Assembly (NCBI RefSeq): GCF_036206005.1
Contig: NZ_CP108143.1
Span: 3,610,001 to 3,674,000 of the forward strand
Direction of reading: 5' to 3'
DNA length: 64,000 nucleotides
DNA from: Streptomyces sp. NBC_00178
GTDB taxonomy: Bacteria; Actinomycetota; Actinomycetes; Streptomycetales; Streptomycetaceae
Made by a program: the position numbers and the translations under genes. The number at the start of each line of letters is the position of its first letter. Within the stretch, counting starts at the first letter, position 1. The notes under the pieces were generated by a model. That model was not told where the DNA came from. It searched no databases and saw nothing but the letters and a program-made list of their open reading frames with translations. Positions 34,251 to 43,672 of this stretch are shown piece by piece.

Positions 34251-36371
34251 ATGCGTACCGAGGAGATCCTGGCTGCGATCGGGACGGGTCTGTGGAGCTG
34301 GGACAGCTCCTCGGGCACGGTCTCGCTCGACGCCGAGGCCGCCCGGTTGCTCGGACTGCCCGCCGAGCCCGTGGTGCGCCCCGGCGAGGAGGTGCGCCCC
34401 CGCTTCCACCCCGCCGACTGGGAGGAGATCGACGGGGTGGTGAACTTCGCGATCGCCGAGGACACCGTCGCCGAGGCCCGCATGCGGATCGTGGACGAGG
34501 CCGGCAGGGTCGTACGGACGGTGCGCACCCGTTCCAAGCCGGTGCCGGTCGACTCCCCCGGCCGCCACACGTACGTGCTGATGGGCATCCTCCAGGAGGT
34601 CGCGCAGCCCCCGGAGACCATCGCGTCCCACACCCCGCTCACCGGGGACTGGCGCCGCTCCCGGGAGGCGTTCCTGCTCGACGCGGGGCGGGCGCTGGCC
34701 GAGGCGGGGTCCACGGCGGAGGTGCTGCGGGTCGCCGGTTCGCTGTCCATGCCCGGCTTCTCGCCGGACGGGCTCGCCGTCTTCGGCGTCTCCGGCGACC
34801 ACTTGACGGTCGTCGGACACCACGGGCACAACATCGGCGCCGAGAAGCCGTTCATCGACATGCCCCTGGAGACGGACTACCCGGCGGCCGAGGTCGTGCG
34901 GACCGGACAGGCGATCTACCTGTCGTCCCCCGAGGAGTACCGGAAGCGGTTCCCGGCCACCTGGCCGCTGGCCCGCGACTTCGGACGCCGGTCGTGGGCG
35001 TTCCTGCCGCTGGTGTCGTCGGGGCACACCACAGGGGCGTGGATGGCCGGGTTCCGGCACAGCGTGGCCTTCTCGCCGGACGAGCGCTCGGTGCTGACCA
35101 CGGTGGCCAGGATGCTCGCGCAGGCCCTCACCCGCGCCGGCGCCGCCGAGACGGAGCGGGAGCTCTCGCTGGGCCTCCAGAAGGCGATGATGCCCTCCCT
35201 CGGTCCGGGCGTCGACGGCATGACGATCGCGGCGCGCTACGTCCCCACGGGAGGCGGCCTCCAGGTCGGCGGCGACTGGTACGACGTCATCGCGCTCCCG
35301 AACGGACGCATCGCGCTCGCCATCGGCGACGTCCAGGGCCACGACGTCCGTGCCGCGGGCCTGATGGGCCAGTTGCGGATCGCCCTGCGCGCCTACGCCG
35401 CCGAGGGCCACCGCCCGGACGCCGTGCTCTCCAGGGCATCGCGCTTCCTGTCCGGCCTGACCGACGCGTACGAGCCCGCCGACGGGGAGGACGGATCCGA
35501 CGCGACCCGCTTCGCCACGTGTCTGTACGCGGAGGCCGACCCGGAGACCGGCACCCTCGACATCGCCCGGGCCGGCCACCCGGACCCGGTCGTGATCAGC
35601 GTCGACGGCACCGCGGTGATCCGGCAGACCGCGGGAGGACTGCCCCTCGGCATCGAGACGGACGCCGACTACCCGACGACCCGGGTCGTGCTGGGACCGG
35701 GCGAGACGATCATGCTGTGCACGGACGGGCTCATCGAGACCGGCGGGCACGACATGGCCACCGGCTGGACCAGGCTCCGGCCCGTCCTGGAGAAGCCCGC
35801 GGAGGACCTGGAGGAGCTCGCCGACGCCCTCGTCCAGGCCGTGCACGGCCCCGGCTCGCACTACACGACCGGGCCCCTCGTGGACCGGCGCGAGGACGAC
35901 ATCGCGGTGCTCGTACTGCGCCGGGAGGCCGCCCGGACCCGGAAGCCGCCCGGGCGGCGCTCGGCGATGACGATCGCCCAGGCCGAGCCCGAGCGGATCG
36001 CCGCGGCCCGGCAGCAGGTGCGGGAACTGCTGCACGACTGGGCGGACGCGGAGCAGGTCGACTCCGCGGAGCTCATGGTCTCCGAGATGTCCACGAACGT
36101 GCTGGTCCACACGGACGGCGACGCCCTGCTCCTGGCGGAGGTGACCGGCCCGCGCGGCGAGCGGAGGCTGCGCGTGGAGGTGGCCGACGCGAGCGACGAG
36201 CTGCCGCACAAGCGGCGGCCCGGCGAGATGGCGTCCAGCGGCCGCGGGCTGGTGCTGATGGAGATGCTGGCCGACGCCTGGGGCGTCGACCCACGCGGCG
36301 AGGGGAAGTCGATCTGGTTCGAGCTGTACGAGTCCGAGGATCCGCCGGAGCTCGGCCGGTCCGCCTCATGA
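34251..36371 (+). CDS. SpoIIE phosphatase fused to anti-sigma kinase domain
   Basis: The 706-residue protein has a PAS-like N-terminal domain (about 5-115), a GAF domain (about 140-295), a SpoIIE/PP2C phosphatase (about 315-560, with GGDWYDVIALPNGR, AIGDVQGHDVRAAG, LCTDGLIETGG and REDDIAVLVLRR) and a C-terminal GHKL ATPase of the RsbW type (about 585-700, MVSEMSTNVLVH and SSGRGLVLMEML). One polypeptide thus combines an anti-sigma-antagonist phosphatase with an anti-sigma kinase, a fusion found in streptomycete signal proteins. It has no membrane segment. ATG at 34,251 with AAGTGGGG upstream. Its 3' end overlaps the convergent transporter gene by 6 bases. Confidence 0.93.
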   Translation: MRTEEILAAIGTGLWSWDSSSGTVSLDAEAARLLGLPAEPVVRPGEEVRPRFHPADWEEIDGVVNFAIAEDTVAEARMRIVDEAGRVVRTVRTRSKPVPVDSPGRHTYVLMGILQEVAQPPETIASHTPLTGDWRRSREAFLLDAGRALAEAGSTAEVLRVAGSLSMPGFSPDGLAVFGVSGDHLTVVGHHGHNIGAEKPFIDMPLETDYPAAEVVRTGQAIYLSSPEEYRKRFPATWPLARDFGRRSWAFLPLVSSGHTTGAWMAGFRHSVAFSPDERSVLTTVARMLAQALTRAGAAETERELSLGLQKAMMPSLGPGVDGMTIAARYVPTGGGLQVGGDWYDVIALPNGRIALAIGDVQGHDVRAAGLMGQLRIALRAYAAEGHRPDAVLSRASRFLSGLTDAYEPADGEDGSDATRFATCLYAEADPETGTLDIARAGHPDPVVISVDGTAVIRQTAGGLPLGIETDADYPTTRVVLGPGETIMLCTDGLIETGGHDMATGWTRLRPVLEKPAEDLEELADALVQAVHGPGSHYTTGPLVDRREDDIAVLVLRREAARTRKPPGRRSAMTIAQAEPERIAAARQQVRELLHDWADAEQVDSAELMVSEMSTNVLVHTDGDALLLAEVTGPRGERRLRVEVADASDELPHKRRPGEMASSGRGLVLMEMLADAWGVDPRGEGKSIWFELYESEDPPELGRSAS

Positions 36372-37448
36372 GCCCCCGGCGGCCTCGTGTCCCAGGGGTT
36401 CCGTGCCGTCGCCGTGGTGCGTGCGCAGCACCCCGATCACGCTGAAGAGCGCGGCGCACAGCGGCACCGCCAGCAGGAGGCCCAGCAGCCCGGCGACGCC
36501 GGCCCCCGCGGTCAGGGCGATCATGATCATGGCGGGATGCATCTGGACGGTCCTGCTCTGGACGACGGGCTGGAGCACGTGCCCTTCCAGCACCTGGACG
36601 GCGAGCACCACGCCCAGCGCCCACAGGGCGATCGCGAACCCCCGGTCGGCCAGTGCGACGAGCACCGCCACACCGCCGGAGAGGACGGCGCCCAGGTAGG
36701 GGATGTAGGCGGCGACGAAGACGAGCGCGCCCAGTCCCACCGCGCCCGGAACCCGCAGGATCAGCAGGCCCACGGTGATGCACAGGGCATCGATCAGGGC
36801 GATGACCGTCGTGCCCCGCATGAAGCCCTCGACGGCCTCGAAGGCCCTGCGCCCCATGGCCTCCACGAGGTGGCCGGTGCCACGCGGCGCGAGGCTGTGG
36901 GCGAGCCTCGCGGCACGGTCGGAGTCCCGCAGGAAGAAGAAGGTCAGCAGCAGGGCCAGGACGGCCGTCGTCACGAGCGACCCGAGCAGTCCGATCCCGC
37001 TGAGCAGTCCGCCCGCCGCGCTCGCGCCGAACTTCTCGACGAGTTTCCTGGCGTTGTCCTCGAAGTCGTCCACGTCGGCCGCACCGCCGATGTCGAAGTG
37101 GTCGACGACCCACTGCCCGGCTTCCTTGAGGGAGTCCACGATCTGGTCGCCGGTGTCGACGAGGGCGGTGACCACGATGTATCCGGCGCCCCCGACCACC
37201 GCGACGAGCGCGGCGCAGGTGAGACCTGCGGCCAGGGATCTGTTCACCCCGCGCGCGCTCAGCCATCGGTGGACGGGCCCGAGCAGCGCCGTACCGAGCA
37301 GCGCCAGCAGGATCGGCGTGACCGCGGTCTTGAGGGCGACGCAGAGCCAGATCGCCACCGCCGCGACCCCGGCGGCCAGGAGCAGGACACCGCACCATGC
37401 GGCCGTCCGCCGCGCGACCTCGGGCAGGAGGGGCTTCCGGGTAGGCAC
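36366..37448 (-). CDS. AI-2E family transporter
   Basis: The 360-residue membrane protein has about eight hydrophobic segments arranged as in the AI-2E/PerM family: two pairs at the N terminus, a cytoplasmic stretch of about 75 residues around DQIVDSLKEAGQWVVDHFDI, then GLLSGIGLLGSLVTTAVLAL and AAYIPYLGAVLSGGVAVLVAL near the C terminus. Members were named for autoinducer-2 export, but most are now thought to be antiporters or other transporters. GTG start at 37,448 with a weak GGGTGGG upstream. It converges with, and slightly overlaps, the phosphatase gene. Confidence 0.87.
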   Translation of the reverse strand: MPTRKPLLPEVARRTAAWCGVLLLAAGVAAVAIWLCVALKTAVTPILLALLGTALLGPVHRWLSARGVNRSLAAGLTCAALVAVVGGAGYIVVTALVDTGDQIVDSLKEAGQWVVDHFDIGGAADVDDFEDNARKLVEKFGASAAGGLLSGIGLLGSLVTTAVLALLLTFFFLRDSDRAARLAHSLAPRGTGHLVEAMGRRAFEAVEGFMRGTTVIALIDALCITVGLLILRVPGAVGLGALVFVAAYIPYLGAVLSGGVAVLVALADRGFAIALWALGVVLAVQVLEGHVLQPVVQSRTVQMHPAMIMIALTAGAGVAGLLGLLLAVPLCAALFSVIGVLRTHHGDGTEPLGHEAAGGS

Positions 37449-37489
37449 CCGCCCACCCGATCACGGGCCGGGACCGGTGTCCCTCCCGC

Positions 37490-37528
37490 AGCGGCGTACG
37501 GGTGACGGACCGTCACCCGTACGCCGCT
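37490..37528. terminator. Very strong palindrome, pirin terminator
   Basis: Arms of 19 bases (37,490-37,508 and 37,510-37,528) are exact complements around a single base. It lies 10 bases beyond the pirin stop codon and upstream of the transporter gene. In DNA it could extrude as a cruciform. Confidence 0.85.
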
Positions 37529-37538
37529 ACGGGGCCTT

Positions 37539-38495
37539 TCACATGCCGTGGACGGCGGGGACCTTGCCGAGGCGGCCGGCCTGGAAGTCCTCGAAGGCCT
37601 GCTTGAGCTCGTCCTGGGTGTTCATCACGAACGGCCCGTAGTGCGCCATCGGCTCACGGATCGGACGCCCGCCGAGGAGCACGACCTCCAGGTCCGGCGT
37701 GTTGCCGTCCTGGTTCTCGTCGGCGCGGACGGTCAGCGAGGACCCCTTGCCGAAGACCGCGGTCTGCCCGGTACGCACGGGGCGGCGCTCCGCGCCGACG
37801 CTGCCGCGTCCTGCGAGGACGTAGGCGAGGCCGTTGAAGTCCTCGCGCCAGGGCAGGGTCACCTCGGCACCGGGCCGGACCGTGGCGTGGACCATGGTGA
37901 TCGGGGTGTGCGTGATGCCCGGTCCCTCGTGGCCGTCCAGGTCACCGGCGATGACCCGCAGCAGCGCGCCGCCGTCGGGGGAGGCGAGGAGCTGGACCTG
38001 TCCGCCGCGGATGTCCTGGTAGCGCGGGGCCATCATCTTGTCGGCCTTGGGCAGGTTCACCCAGAGCTGGAGGCCGTGGAAGAGCCCGCCGGACATGACG
38101 AGCGCCTCCGGGGGCGTCTCGATGTGCAGGAGGCCCGAGCCGGCCGTCATCCACTGGGTGTCGCCGTTCTCGATGGCTCCGCCACCGCCGTGGCTGTCCT
38201 GGTGGATGAAGCTCCCGTCGATGATGTACGTGACGGTCTCGAAGCCGCGGTGCGGGTGCCAGGGAGTGCCCTTGGGCTCACCGGCCGCGTACTCCACCTC
38301 ACCCATCTGGTCCATCATGATGAACGGGTCGAGGTGCCGGTAGTTGATCCCGGCGAAGGCGCGCCGCACCGGGAACCCCTCGCCCTCGAAACCGCTCGGG
38401 GCGGTCGTGACGGTGAGCACGGGGCGGGCCACGGCGTCGCCCGGAGCTGCGATCTTGGGCAGGGTCAGCGGGTTTTCGACGGTCACTGCGGGCAT
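37539..38495 (-). CDS. Pirin family protein
   Basis: The 318-residue bicupin has the iron-binding motif of pirins in the N-terminal cupin: WHPHRGFETVTYIIDG, followed by HQDSHGG and LLHIETP (three His and one Glu). Bacterial pirins act as quercetinases or as redox-sensing modulators of enzymes such as pyruvate dehydrogenase and acyl-CoA dehydrogenases; in S. coelicolor a pirin was reported to interact with an acyl-CoA dehydrogenase. An acyl-CoA dehydrogenase gene lies less than 1 kb away. The ATG at 38,495 has GGAGG nine bases upstream, which excludes the nearer GTG at 38,504. A putative operator lies at 38,532. Confidence 0.94.
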   Translation of the reverse strand: MPAVTVENPLTLPKIAAPGDAVARPVLTVTTAPSGFEGEGFPVRRAFAGINYRHLDPFIMMDQMGEVEYAAGEPKGTPWHPHRGFETVTYIIDGSFIHQDSHGGGGAIENGDTQWMTAGSGLLHIETPPEALVMSGGLFHGLQLWVNLPKADKMMAPRYQDIRGGQVQLLASPDGGALLRVIAGDLDGHEGPGITHTPITMVHATVRPGAEVTLPWREDFNGLAYVLAGRGSVGAERRPVRTGQTAVFGKGSSLTVRADENQDGNTPDLEVVLLGGRPIREPMAHYGPFVMNTQDELKQAFEDFQAGRLGKVPAVHGM

Positions 38496-38531
38496 GGGAG
38501 CCACCTCCGGAAGTCTTCTGCACCCAATTTA

Positions 38532-38545
38532 GTTGAACGCTGAAC
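38532..38545 (-). promoter_or_regulatory. Putative operator before pirin, GTTGAACGCTGAAC
   Basis: A direct repeat TTGAAC-GC-TGAAC lies 37 bases before the pirin ATG. It matches 13 of 14 bases with the reverse complement of the site before the luciferase-like gene (20,985-20,998). The surrounding bases are AT-rich, as in a promoter. Confidence 0.6.
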
Positions 38546-38610
38546 ATCTTGCAAGCGCACGCGCGCCCCGGTCGCCGGAGACCGGCGCTCCGGTCCCTCG
38601 CCCGGACAGA

Positions 38611-38645
38611 CCGAGGGCCCGCACCTGCTCGGTGCGGGCCCTCGG
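38611..38645 (-). terminator. Terminator after the SseB-like gene
   Basis: CCGAGGGCCCGCACC and its exact complement form a 15-bp stem with a 5-base loop, 24 bases beyond the stop codon. Confidence 0.9.
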
Positions 38646-38668
38646 GCCACCTCGTGCGCGGACGCCCG

Positions 38669-39109
38669 TCAGCCGTACATGCGGCGCATGGCGAAGTCCA
38701 CCATCTGCTCGACCGCCTTGGCGTCGAAGACCATGCGGTGATCACCCTCCATGTCCAGGACGAAGCCGTACCCGGTCGGGAGCAGGTCGATCACCTCGGC
38801 GCCGGTGATCACGAAGTACTTGGACTCCTTGCCCGCGTAGCGCCTCAGCTCCTTGAGCGTGGTGAACATCGGGATCACCGGCTGCTGGGTGTTGTGGAGG
38901 GCGAGGAAGCCCGGGTTGTCACCGCGCGGGCAGTAGACCTTCGCCGTGGCGAAGATCTGCTGGAAGTCCTCCGCGGACAGGGATCCGGTCGTGAAGGCCC
39001 GTACCGCGTCGGCCAGGGAGGGCGGCGAGGGCTCGGGGTACAACGGCTGCTCGCCGTAGCCGCCGCCCATCTGCTGCTGTGCACCCGCGTGCTGGTCGTA
39101 GCCATACAT
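38669..39109 (-). CDS. SseB family protein
   Basis: The 146-residue soluble protein has a Gln/Gly-rich N terminus (MYGYDQHAGAQQQMGGGYGE), then an SseB-like domain with VYCPRGDNPGFLALHNTQQP and IPMFTTLKELRRYAGKESKY, a pattern common in actinomycetes. Function is unknown. The start is uncertain: ATG at 39,109 has no clear ribosome binding site, while ATG at 39,133, with CGAGG upstream, would add eight residues (MCPITLCG). It is transcribed away from the acyl-CoA dehydrogenase gene. Confidence 0.82.
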   Translation of the reverse strand: MYGYDQHAGAQQQMGGGYGEQPLYPEPSPPSLADAVRAFTTGSLSAEDFQQIFATAKVYCPRGDNPGFLALHNTQQPVIPMFTTLKELRRYAGKESKYFVITGAEVIDLLPTGYGFVLDMEGDHRMVFDAKAVEQMVDFAMRRMYG

Positions 39110-39280
39110 GCCGCAAAGAGTAATCGGACACATCTGTGCCTCGGGGGGTTGCGTCTTATTACTGACGGGTAGCATCATCGTGGGGGTCAGGTGGGACACC
39201 CACGCCAGGCCGTCCGTCGCCCGATCCTCACTCCTCCCCGGGGCGCTGCGCGCCACTGCTATTGATTACGGAGCCTTCCC

Positions 39281-41107
39281 ATGGGGCACTACAAGTCGAA
39301 TCTCCGCGACATCGAGTTCAACCTCTTCGAGGTCCTCGGGCGCGACAAGCTCTACGGCACCGGCCCGTTCGCGGAGATGGACGTCGACACCGCGAAGAGC
39401 ATCCTGGACGAGGTCACCCGCCTCGCGGAGAACGAGCTGGCCGACTCCTACGCCGACTCCGACCGCAACCCGCCGGTCTTCGACCCCGAGACCAACACCG
39501 CGCCCGTCCCGGCCTCCTTCAAGAAGTCGTACCAGGCGTTCATGGACTCCGAGTACTGGCGCCTGGGCCTGCCCGAGGAGATCGGCGGCACCACCTCCCC
39601 GCGCTCCCTGATCTGGGGCTACGCGGAGCTCCTGCTCGGCGCCAACCCGGCCGTCTGGATGTACTCCTCCGGCCCGGCGTTCGCCGGCATCCTCTTCGAC
39701 GAGGGCAACGAGGCGCAGAAGAAGGTCGCCGAGATCGCCGTCGAGAAGCAGTGGGGCTCGACGATGGTGCTGACCGAGCCGGACGCCGGTTCGGACGTCG
39801 GCGCGGGCCGCACCAAGGCCGTCGAGCAGGAGGACGGCTCCTGGCACATCGAGGGTGTGAAGCGCTTCATCACCTCGGGCGAGCACGACATGTCCGAGAA
39901 CATCCTCCACTACGTCCTGGCACGCCCCGAGGGCGCCGGCCCCGGCACCAAGGGACTCTCCCTCTTCCTGGTCCCGAAGTTCCACTTCGACTGGACCACC
40001 GGCGAACTCGGCGCGCGCAACGGTGTGTACGCGACGAACGTCGAGCACAAGATGGGCCTCAAGGCCTCCAACACCTGCGAGATGACCTTCGGCGACCAGC
40101 ACCCCGCCAAGGGCTGGCTGATCGGCGACAAGCACGACGGCATCCGCCAGATGTTCCGCATCATCGAGTTCGCCCGCATGATGGTCGGCACGAAGGCCAT
40201 CGCCGCCCTCTCCACGGGCTACCTCAACGCCCTGGAGTACGCCAAGGAGCGCGTCCAGGGCACCGACCTGTCGCAGTTCATGGACAAGGCGGCCCCCAAG
40301 GTCACCATCACGCACCACCCCGACGTGCGCCGCTCCCTCATGACGCAGAAGGCCTACGCCGAGGGCATGCGCTCGCTCGTGCTGTACACCGCCTCGGTCC
40401 AGGACGCGATCCAGGTCAAGGAGGCCGCCGGCGAGGACGCCAAGGCGCTCAACGGCCTCAACGACCTGCTGCTCCCGATCGTGAAGGGCTACGGCTCGGA
40501 GAAGTCCTACGAGCAGCTCGCGCAGTCGCTCCAGACCTTCGGCGGCTCCGGGTACCTCCAGGAGTACCCGATCGAGCAGTACATCCGCGACGCCAAGATC
40601 GACACCCTGTACGAGGGCACGACGGCCATCCAGGGCCAGGACTTCTTCTTCCGGAAGATCGTCCGCGACCAGGGCGCCTCGCTGAACGCCCTCTCCGAGG
40701 AGATCAAGAAGTTCCTCGCGGGTGCCCAGGGCGACGAGGAGCTGTCCGGCTCGCTGGACCACCTCGCCAAGGCCGCGGTCGACCTGGAGGCGATCGTCGG
40801 CACGATGATCACCGACCTCACCGCGACCGGTGAGGACGTCAAGAACATCTACAAGGTGGGCCTCAACACCACCCGCCTGCTGATGGCCTCCGGTGACGTC
40901 GTCGTCGGCTACCTGCTCCTCAAGGGCGCGGCCGTGGCCTCCGAGAAGCTGCGCAACGCCTCCCCGAAGGACGCCGCCTTCTACCAGGGCAAGATCGCCG
41001 CCGCGAAGTTCTTCGCCGCGAACGTCCTGCCGGGCGTCTCCGCCGAGCGCGCGCTCGCCGAGTCGGTCGACAACTCGCTGATGGAGCTGGACGAGGCCGC
41101 TTTCTAG
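39281..41107 (+). CDS. Acyl-CoA dehydrogenase (FadE5-like, long form)
   Basis: The 608-residue flavoprotein oxidises acyl-CoA to enoyl-CoA. It has an extra N-terminal segment of about 70 residues ([20 protein letters not shown]) and a C-terminal extension after the core, as in mycobacterial FadE5. FAD/substrate motifs include [19 protein letters not shown] and [20 protein letters not shown]; the catalytic Glu is in [13 protein letters not shown] at 39,281 follows GGAG. A terminator follows. A pirin gene lies nearby, and interaction of a pirin with an acyl-CoA dehydrogenase has been reported for S. coelicolor, to my memory. Confidence 0.95.
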   Translation: MGHYKSNLRDIEFNLFEVLGRDKLYGTGPFAEMDVDTAKSILDEVTRLAENELADSYADSDRNPPVFDPETNTAPVPASFKKSYQAFMDSEYWRLGLPEEIGGTTSPRSLIWGYAELLLGANPAVWMYSSGPAFAGILFDEGNEAQKKVAEIAVEKQWGSTMVLTEPDAGSDVGAGRTKAVEQEDGSWHIEGVKRFITSGEHDMSENILHYVLARPEGAGPGTKGLSLFLVPKFHFDWTTGELGARNGVYATNVEHKMGLKASNTCEMTFGDQHPAKGWLIGDKHDGIRQMFRIIEFARMMVGTKAIAALSTGYLNALEYAKERVQGTDLSQFMDKAAPKVTITHHPDVRRSLMTQKAYAEGMRSLVLYTASVQDAIQVKEAAGEDAKALNGLNDLLLPIVKGYGSEKSYEQLAQSLQTFGGSGYLQEYPIEQYIRDAKIDTLYEGTTAIQGQDFFFRKIVRDQGASLNALSEEIKKFLAGAQGDEELSGSLDHLAKAAVDLEAIVGTMITDLTATGEDVKNIYKVGLNTTRLLMASGDVVVGYLLLKGAAVASEKLRNASPKDAAFYQGKIAAAKFFAANVLPGVSAERALAESVDNSLMELDEAAF

Positions 41108-41137
41108 CCCCGCCGTTCCACGTCCGTCACGCAGTAC

Positions 41138-41177
41138 AGGTGCGGCCCGCCCCCGTAGCAGGGGGCGGGCCGCACCT
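41138..41177 (+). terminator. Strong terminator after acyl-CoA dehydrogenase
   Basis: A perfect 17-bp stem closes a 6-base GTAGCA loop, 30 bases after the stop codon. Confidence 0.92.
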
Positions 41178-41210
41178 ATGATCCCGGTGACTACCGAGGG
41201 GGATGAGGTC

Positions 41211-41846
41211 ATGGGCACCACACCGATGAGGACGGCGGGCATACGGTGGGCGGCCACCGGGGCGGCCGCGCTGCTGCTTGCCGGCTGCGGAGCCGCCGAG
41301 GACGCGGCGACGGCCCTGGACAAGGCGCAGGTCGCCTCGGTGCTGCCGGACGAGGACGCGCTGCCCGGGTGGGGCATCACGAAGAAGCCGTCGGCCGCCG
41401 CCATGGACGAGGTCGGCCCCGGGGCCGTCTGCCTGTCCGCGAAGAACGAGGGCTGTGAGGACTCCGCCTTCCTCGGCTCCGTCTCCTTCCAGCGGGACGA
41501 CGAGAACGCGCGTGCCAGCTTCTGGATGGTCGCGTACAAGGACGAGAAGGCCACCGAGGCCGCGTACGACGTCCTGTGGAAGCAGACCGCACGCACCGCG
41601 GGCAAGGACGAGGCCGACCTGGGTTCCCCCGGCGCGGAACGCGACGCCGCGGCCGGCCCCATGGGCTACGACGGGGCGTACGCCGTGACCGGGCAGATCC
41701 GGGTGGGGACGGCACTGCTCTGGGTCTCGTCCGACGCCCGGAGCGAGAAGGCGCTCGACAGGGATCTCGTGAAGGACCTCGCGGCCCTGTTCTCCGACCG
41801 CGCACAGCAGGCACAGAACGGCGAGGAGCCCTCCGCGCGGCTCTGA
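41211..41846 (+). CDS. Putative secreted lipoprotein
   Basis: The 211-residue protein starts MGTTPMRTAGIRWAATGAAA and has the lipobox LLLAGC, so it should be lipid-anchored outside the membrane. The mature part contains two Cys (AVCLSAKNEGCED) likely to form a disulfide. Its alpha/beta composition resembles sensor-like lipoproteins such as PknH sensor domains, but I cannot assign a family. ATG at 41,211 with GGGGGATGAGG directly upstream; an in-frame ATG at 41,178 would add 11 residues before the signal peptide. Confidence 0.8.
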   Translation: MGTTPMRTAGIRWAATGAAALLLAGCGAAEDAATALDKAQVASVLPDEDALPGWGITKKPSAAAMDEVGPGAVCLSAKNEGCEDSAFLGSVSFQRDDENARASFWMVAYKDEKATEAAYDVLWKQTARTAGKDEADLGSPGAERDAAAGPMGYDGAYAVTGQIRVGTALLWVSSDARSEKALDRDLVKDLAALFSDRAQQAQNGEEPSARL

Positions 41847-41940
41847 CGGCTCCGGGACGGGCGCTTTACGGACGGCTGCCGCGGGCATGGCGGCCGTCCG
41901 CCGTGAACCGTCCCGGGCGGCCGTCGTTAAAGTGAAGAAC

Positions 41941-43239
41941 ATGAGCTCTTCCCTCCGCTTCGACCGCGGGCACACCGACGACCTGATGGCCTTCCTGATG
42001 GCCAGCCCCTCCCCGTACCACGCCGTGGCCACCGCGGCCGCGCGGCTGGAGAAGGCCGGTTTCCGGCAGGTCGAGGAGACGGCCGCGTGGGACGGCTCCA
42101 CGGGTGGCAGGTACGTCCTGCGGGGCGGCGCGATCGTGGCCTGGTACGTGCCGGAGGGGGCAAGTGCCCACACCCCCTTCCGGATCGTGGGGGCCCACAC
42201 CGACTCCCCCAACCTCCGCGTCAAGCCGCTGCCCGACACCGGGGCGTACGGCTGGCGCCAGGTCGCCGTCGAGATCTACGGCGGAACCCTCCTGAACACC
42301 TGGCTCGACCGCGACCTCGGCCTGGCCGGGCGGATCTCGCTGCGCGACGGCACCCACCGGCTCGTGAACATCGACCGCCCGCTGCTGCGGGTGCCCCAGC
42401 TGGCCGTCCACCTGGACCGCTCCGCCAACCCCGACGGCCTCAAGCTGGACCGCCAGAAGCACATGCAGCCGATCTGGGGACTCGGCGACGTCGAGGAGGG
42501 CGACCTCATCCGCTTCGTCGCCGAGGAGGCCGGCGTCGACCCCGCCGAGGTGACCGGCTGGGACCTGATGCCGCACCCCGTCGAGCCGCCGGCCTACCTC
42601 GGCCGGGACCGCGAACTGCTCGCCGGGCCCCGGATGGACAACCTGCTCTCGGTGCACGCCGCGACGGCCGCACTGGCCGCCGTCGCCGGGCAGCCGGACG
42701 AGGAGATCCCGTACATCCCCGTCATGGCCGCCTTCGACCACGAGGAGAACGGCTCCCAGTCCGACACCGGTGCGGACGGTCCGCTGCTCGGCACGGTCCT
42801 GGAGCGCTCCGTGTTCGCCCGTGGCGGTTCGCTGGAGGACCGTGCCCGCGCCCTCGCCGGCACCGTCTGCCTCTCCTCGGACACCGGCCACGCCGTGCAC
42901 CCCAACTACGCCGAGCGGCACGACCCGACGCACCACCCGGTCGCCAACGGCGGCCCGATCCTCAAGGTCAACGTCAACATGCGGTACGCGACCGACGGCA
43001 GCGGCCGCGCCGTGTTCGCGACGGCCTGCGAGAAGGCGGGCGTGCCGTGGCAGACGTTCGTCTCCAACAACGCGATGCCGTGCGGCACCACGATCGGCCC
43101 CATCACCGCGGCCCGGCACGGCATCAAGACCGTCGACGTCGGCGTGGCCATCCTGTCGATGCACAGCGCGCGCGAACTCTGCGGCGCCGACGACCCCTAC
43201 CTCCTGGCCAACGCGCTGGCCGCGTTCCTCGCGGGCTGA
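41941..43239 (+). CDS. M18 family aminopeptidase
   Basis: The 432-residue zinc aminopeptidase of the aspartyl aminopeptidase family removes N-terminal Asp or Glu from peptides in the cytoplasm. Metal ligands are visible in IVGAHTDSPNLRVK, RMDNLLSVH, AAFDHEENGSQ and LSSDTGHAVHPNY, and the last ligand His lies in VDVGVAILSMHSARE. The length matches the family. ATG at 41,941 with only a weak GAAG upstream. The usual symbol would be apeB, but naming varies in actinomycetes, so I leave it out. Confidence 0.94.
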   Translation: MSSSLRFDRGHTDDLMAFLMASPSPYHAVATAAARLEKAGFRQVEETAAWDGSTGGRYVLRGGAIVAWYVPEGASAHTPFRIVGAHTDSPNLRVKPLPDTGAYGWRQVAVEIYGGTLLNTWLDRDLGLAGRISLRDGTHRLVNIDRPLLRVPQLAVHLDRSANPDGLKLDRQKHMQPIWGLGDVEEGDLIRFVAEEAGVDPAEVTGWDLMPHPVEPPAYLGRDRELLAGPRMDNLLSVHAATAALAAVAGQPDEEIPYIPVMAAFDHEENGSQSDTGADGPLLGTVLERSVFARGGSLEDRARALAGTVCLSSDTGHAVHPNYAERHDPTHHPVANGGPILKVNVNMRYATDGSGRAVFATACEKAGVPWQTFVSNNAMPCGTTIGPITAARHGIKTVDVGVAILSMHSARELCGADDPYLLANALAAFLAG

Positions 43240-43339
43240 AACACGTCCCAACCGCCTTCCCGGACATGCTTGTTGCCGGGCCGGGTACGCGGTCCGTACA
43301 CCGGCCCGGATTCACCGGGCCGTCGAGGAGGCGGAAATC

Positions 43340-43561
43340 ATGGGACTCGGAGGATGCATTCTCCTGATCGGTGCCGGGGCGATTCTGGCGTTCGCCACGG
43401 ACTGGGAGATGGACACCGTCAACGTCGACCTCGTCGGCTGGATCATGATGCTCGTCGGCCTCGTCGGGGTCTTCGTCTACGTGAGCATCGCGCGGCGCCG
43501 CCGCATGGTCGTGCCGCCCACCACCACGGTCGTCACGGAGGACGAGCGCCGCTACCAGTGA
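43340..43561 (+). CDS. DUF6458-like small membrane protein
   Basis: The 73-residue protein has two membrane segments, LGGCILLIGAGAILAFAT and VGWIMMLVGLVGVFVYV, separated by DWEMDTVNVD. It ends in a charged tail with VVTEDERRY. This pattern (short, two-helix, MGLGGxIxLIxxGAIL start) is a family common in actinomycetes, which I remember as DUF6458. The function is unknown. ATG at 43,340 has GGAGGCGGA upstream. Confidence 0.87.
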   Translation: MGLGGCILLIGAGAILAFATDWEMDTVNVDLVGWIMMLVGLVGVFVYVSIARRRRMVVPPTTTVVTEDERRYQ

Positions 43562-43612
43562 CGGCGCGCGGAACGCACCCCGCCTGCCCGGAACGGCCCC
43601 CCGCCCGGGCGA

Positions 43613-43641
43613 GCGGGACCACTCATGCCGTGAGGTCCCGC
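43613..43641. terminator. Hairpin between convergent genes
   Basis: GCGGGACC and GGTCCCGC pair across a 13-base loop between the small membrane protein and the thioredoxin-NHL gene. Confidence 0.5.
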
Positions 43642-43672
43642 CCCGCATCCCGGGGACGGGACGCACGGCCCG

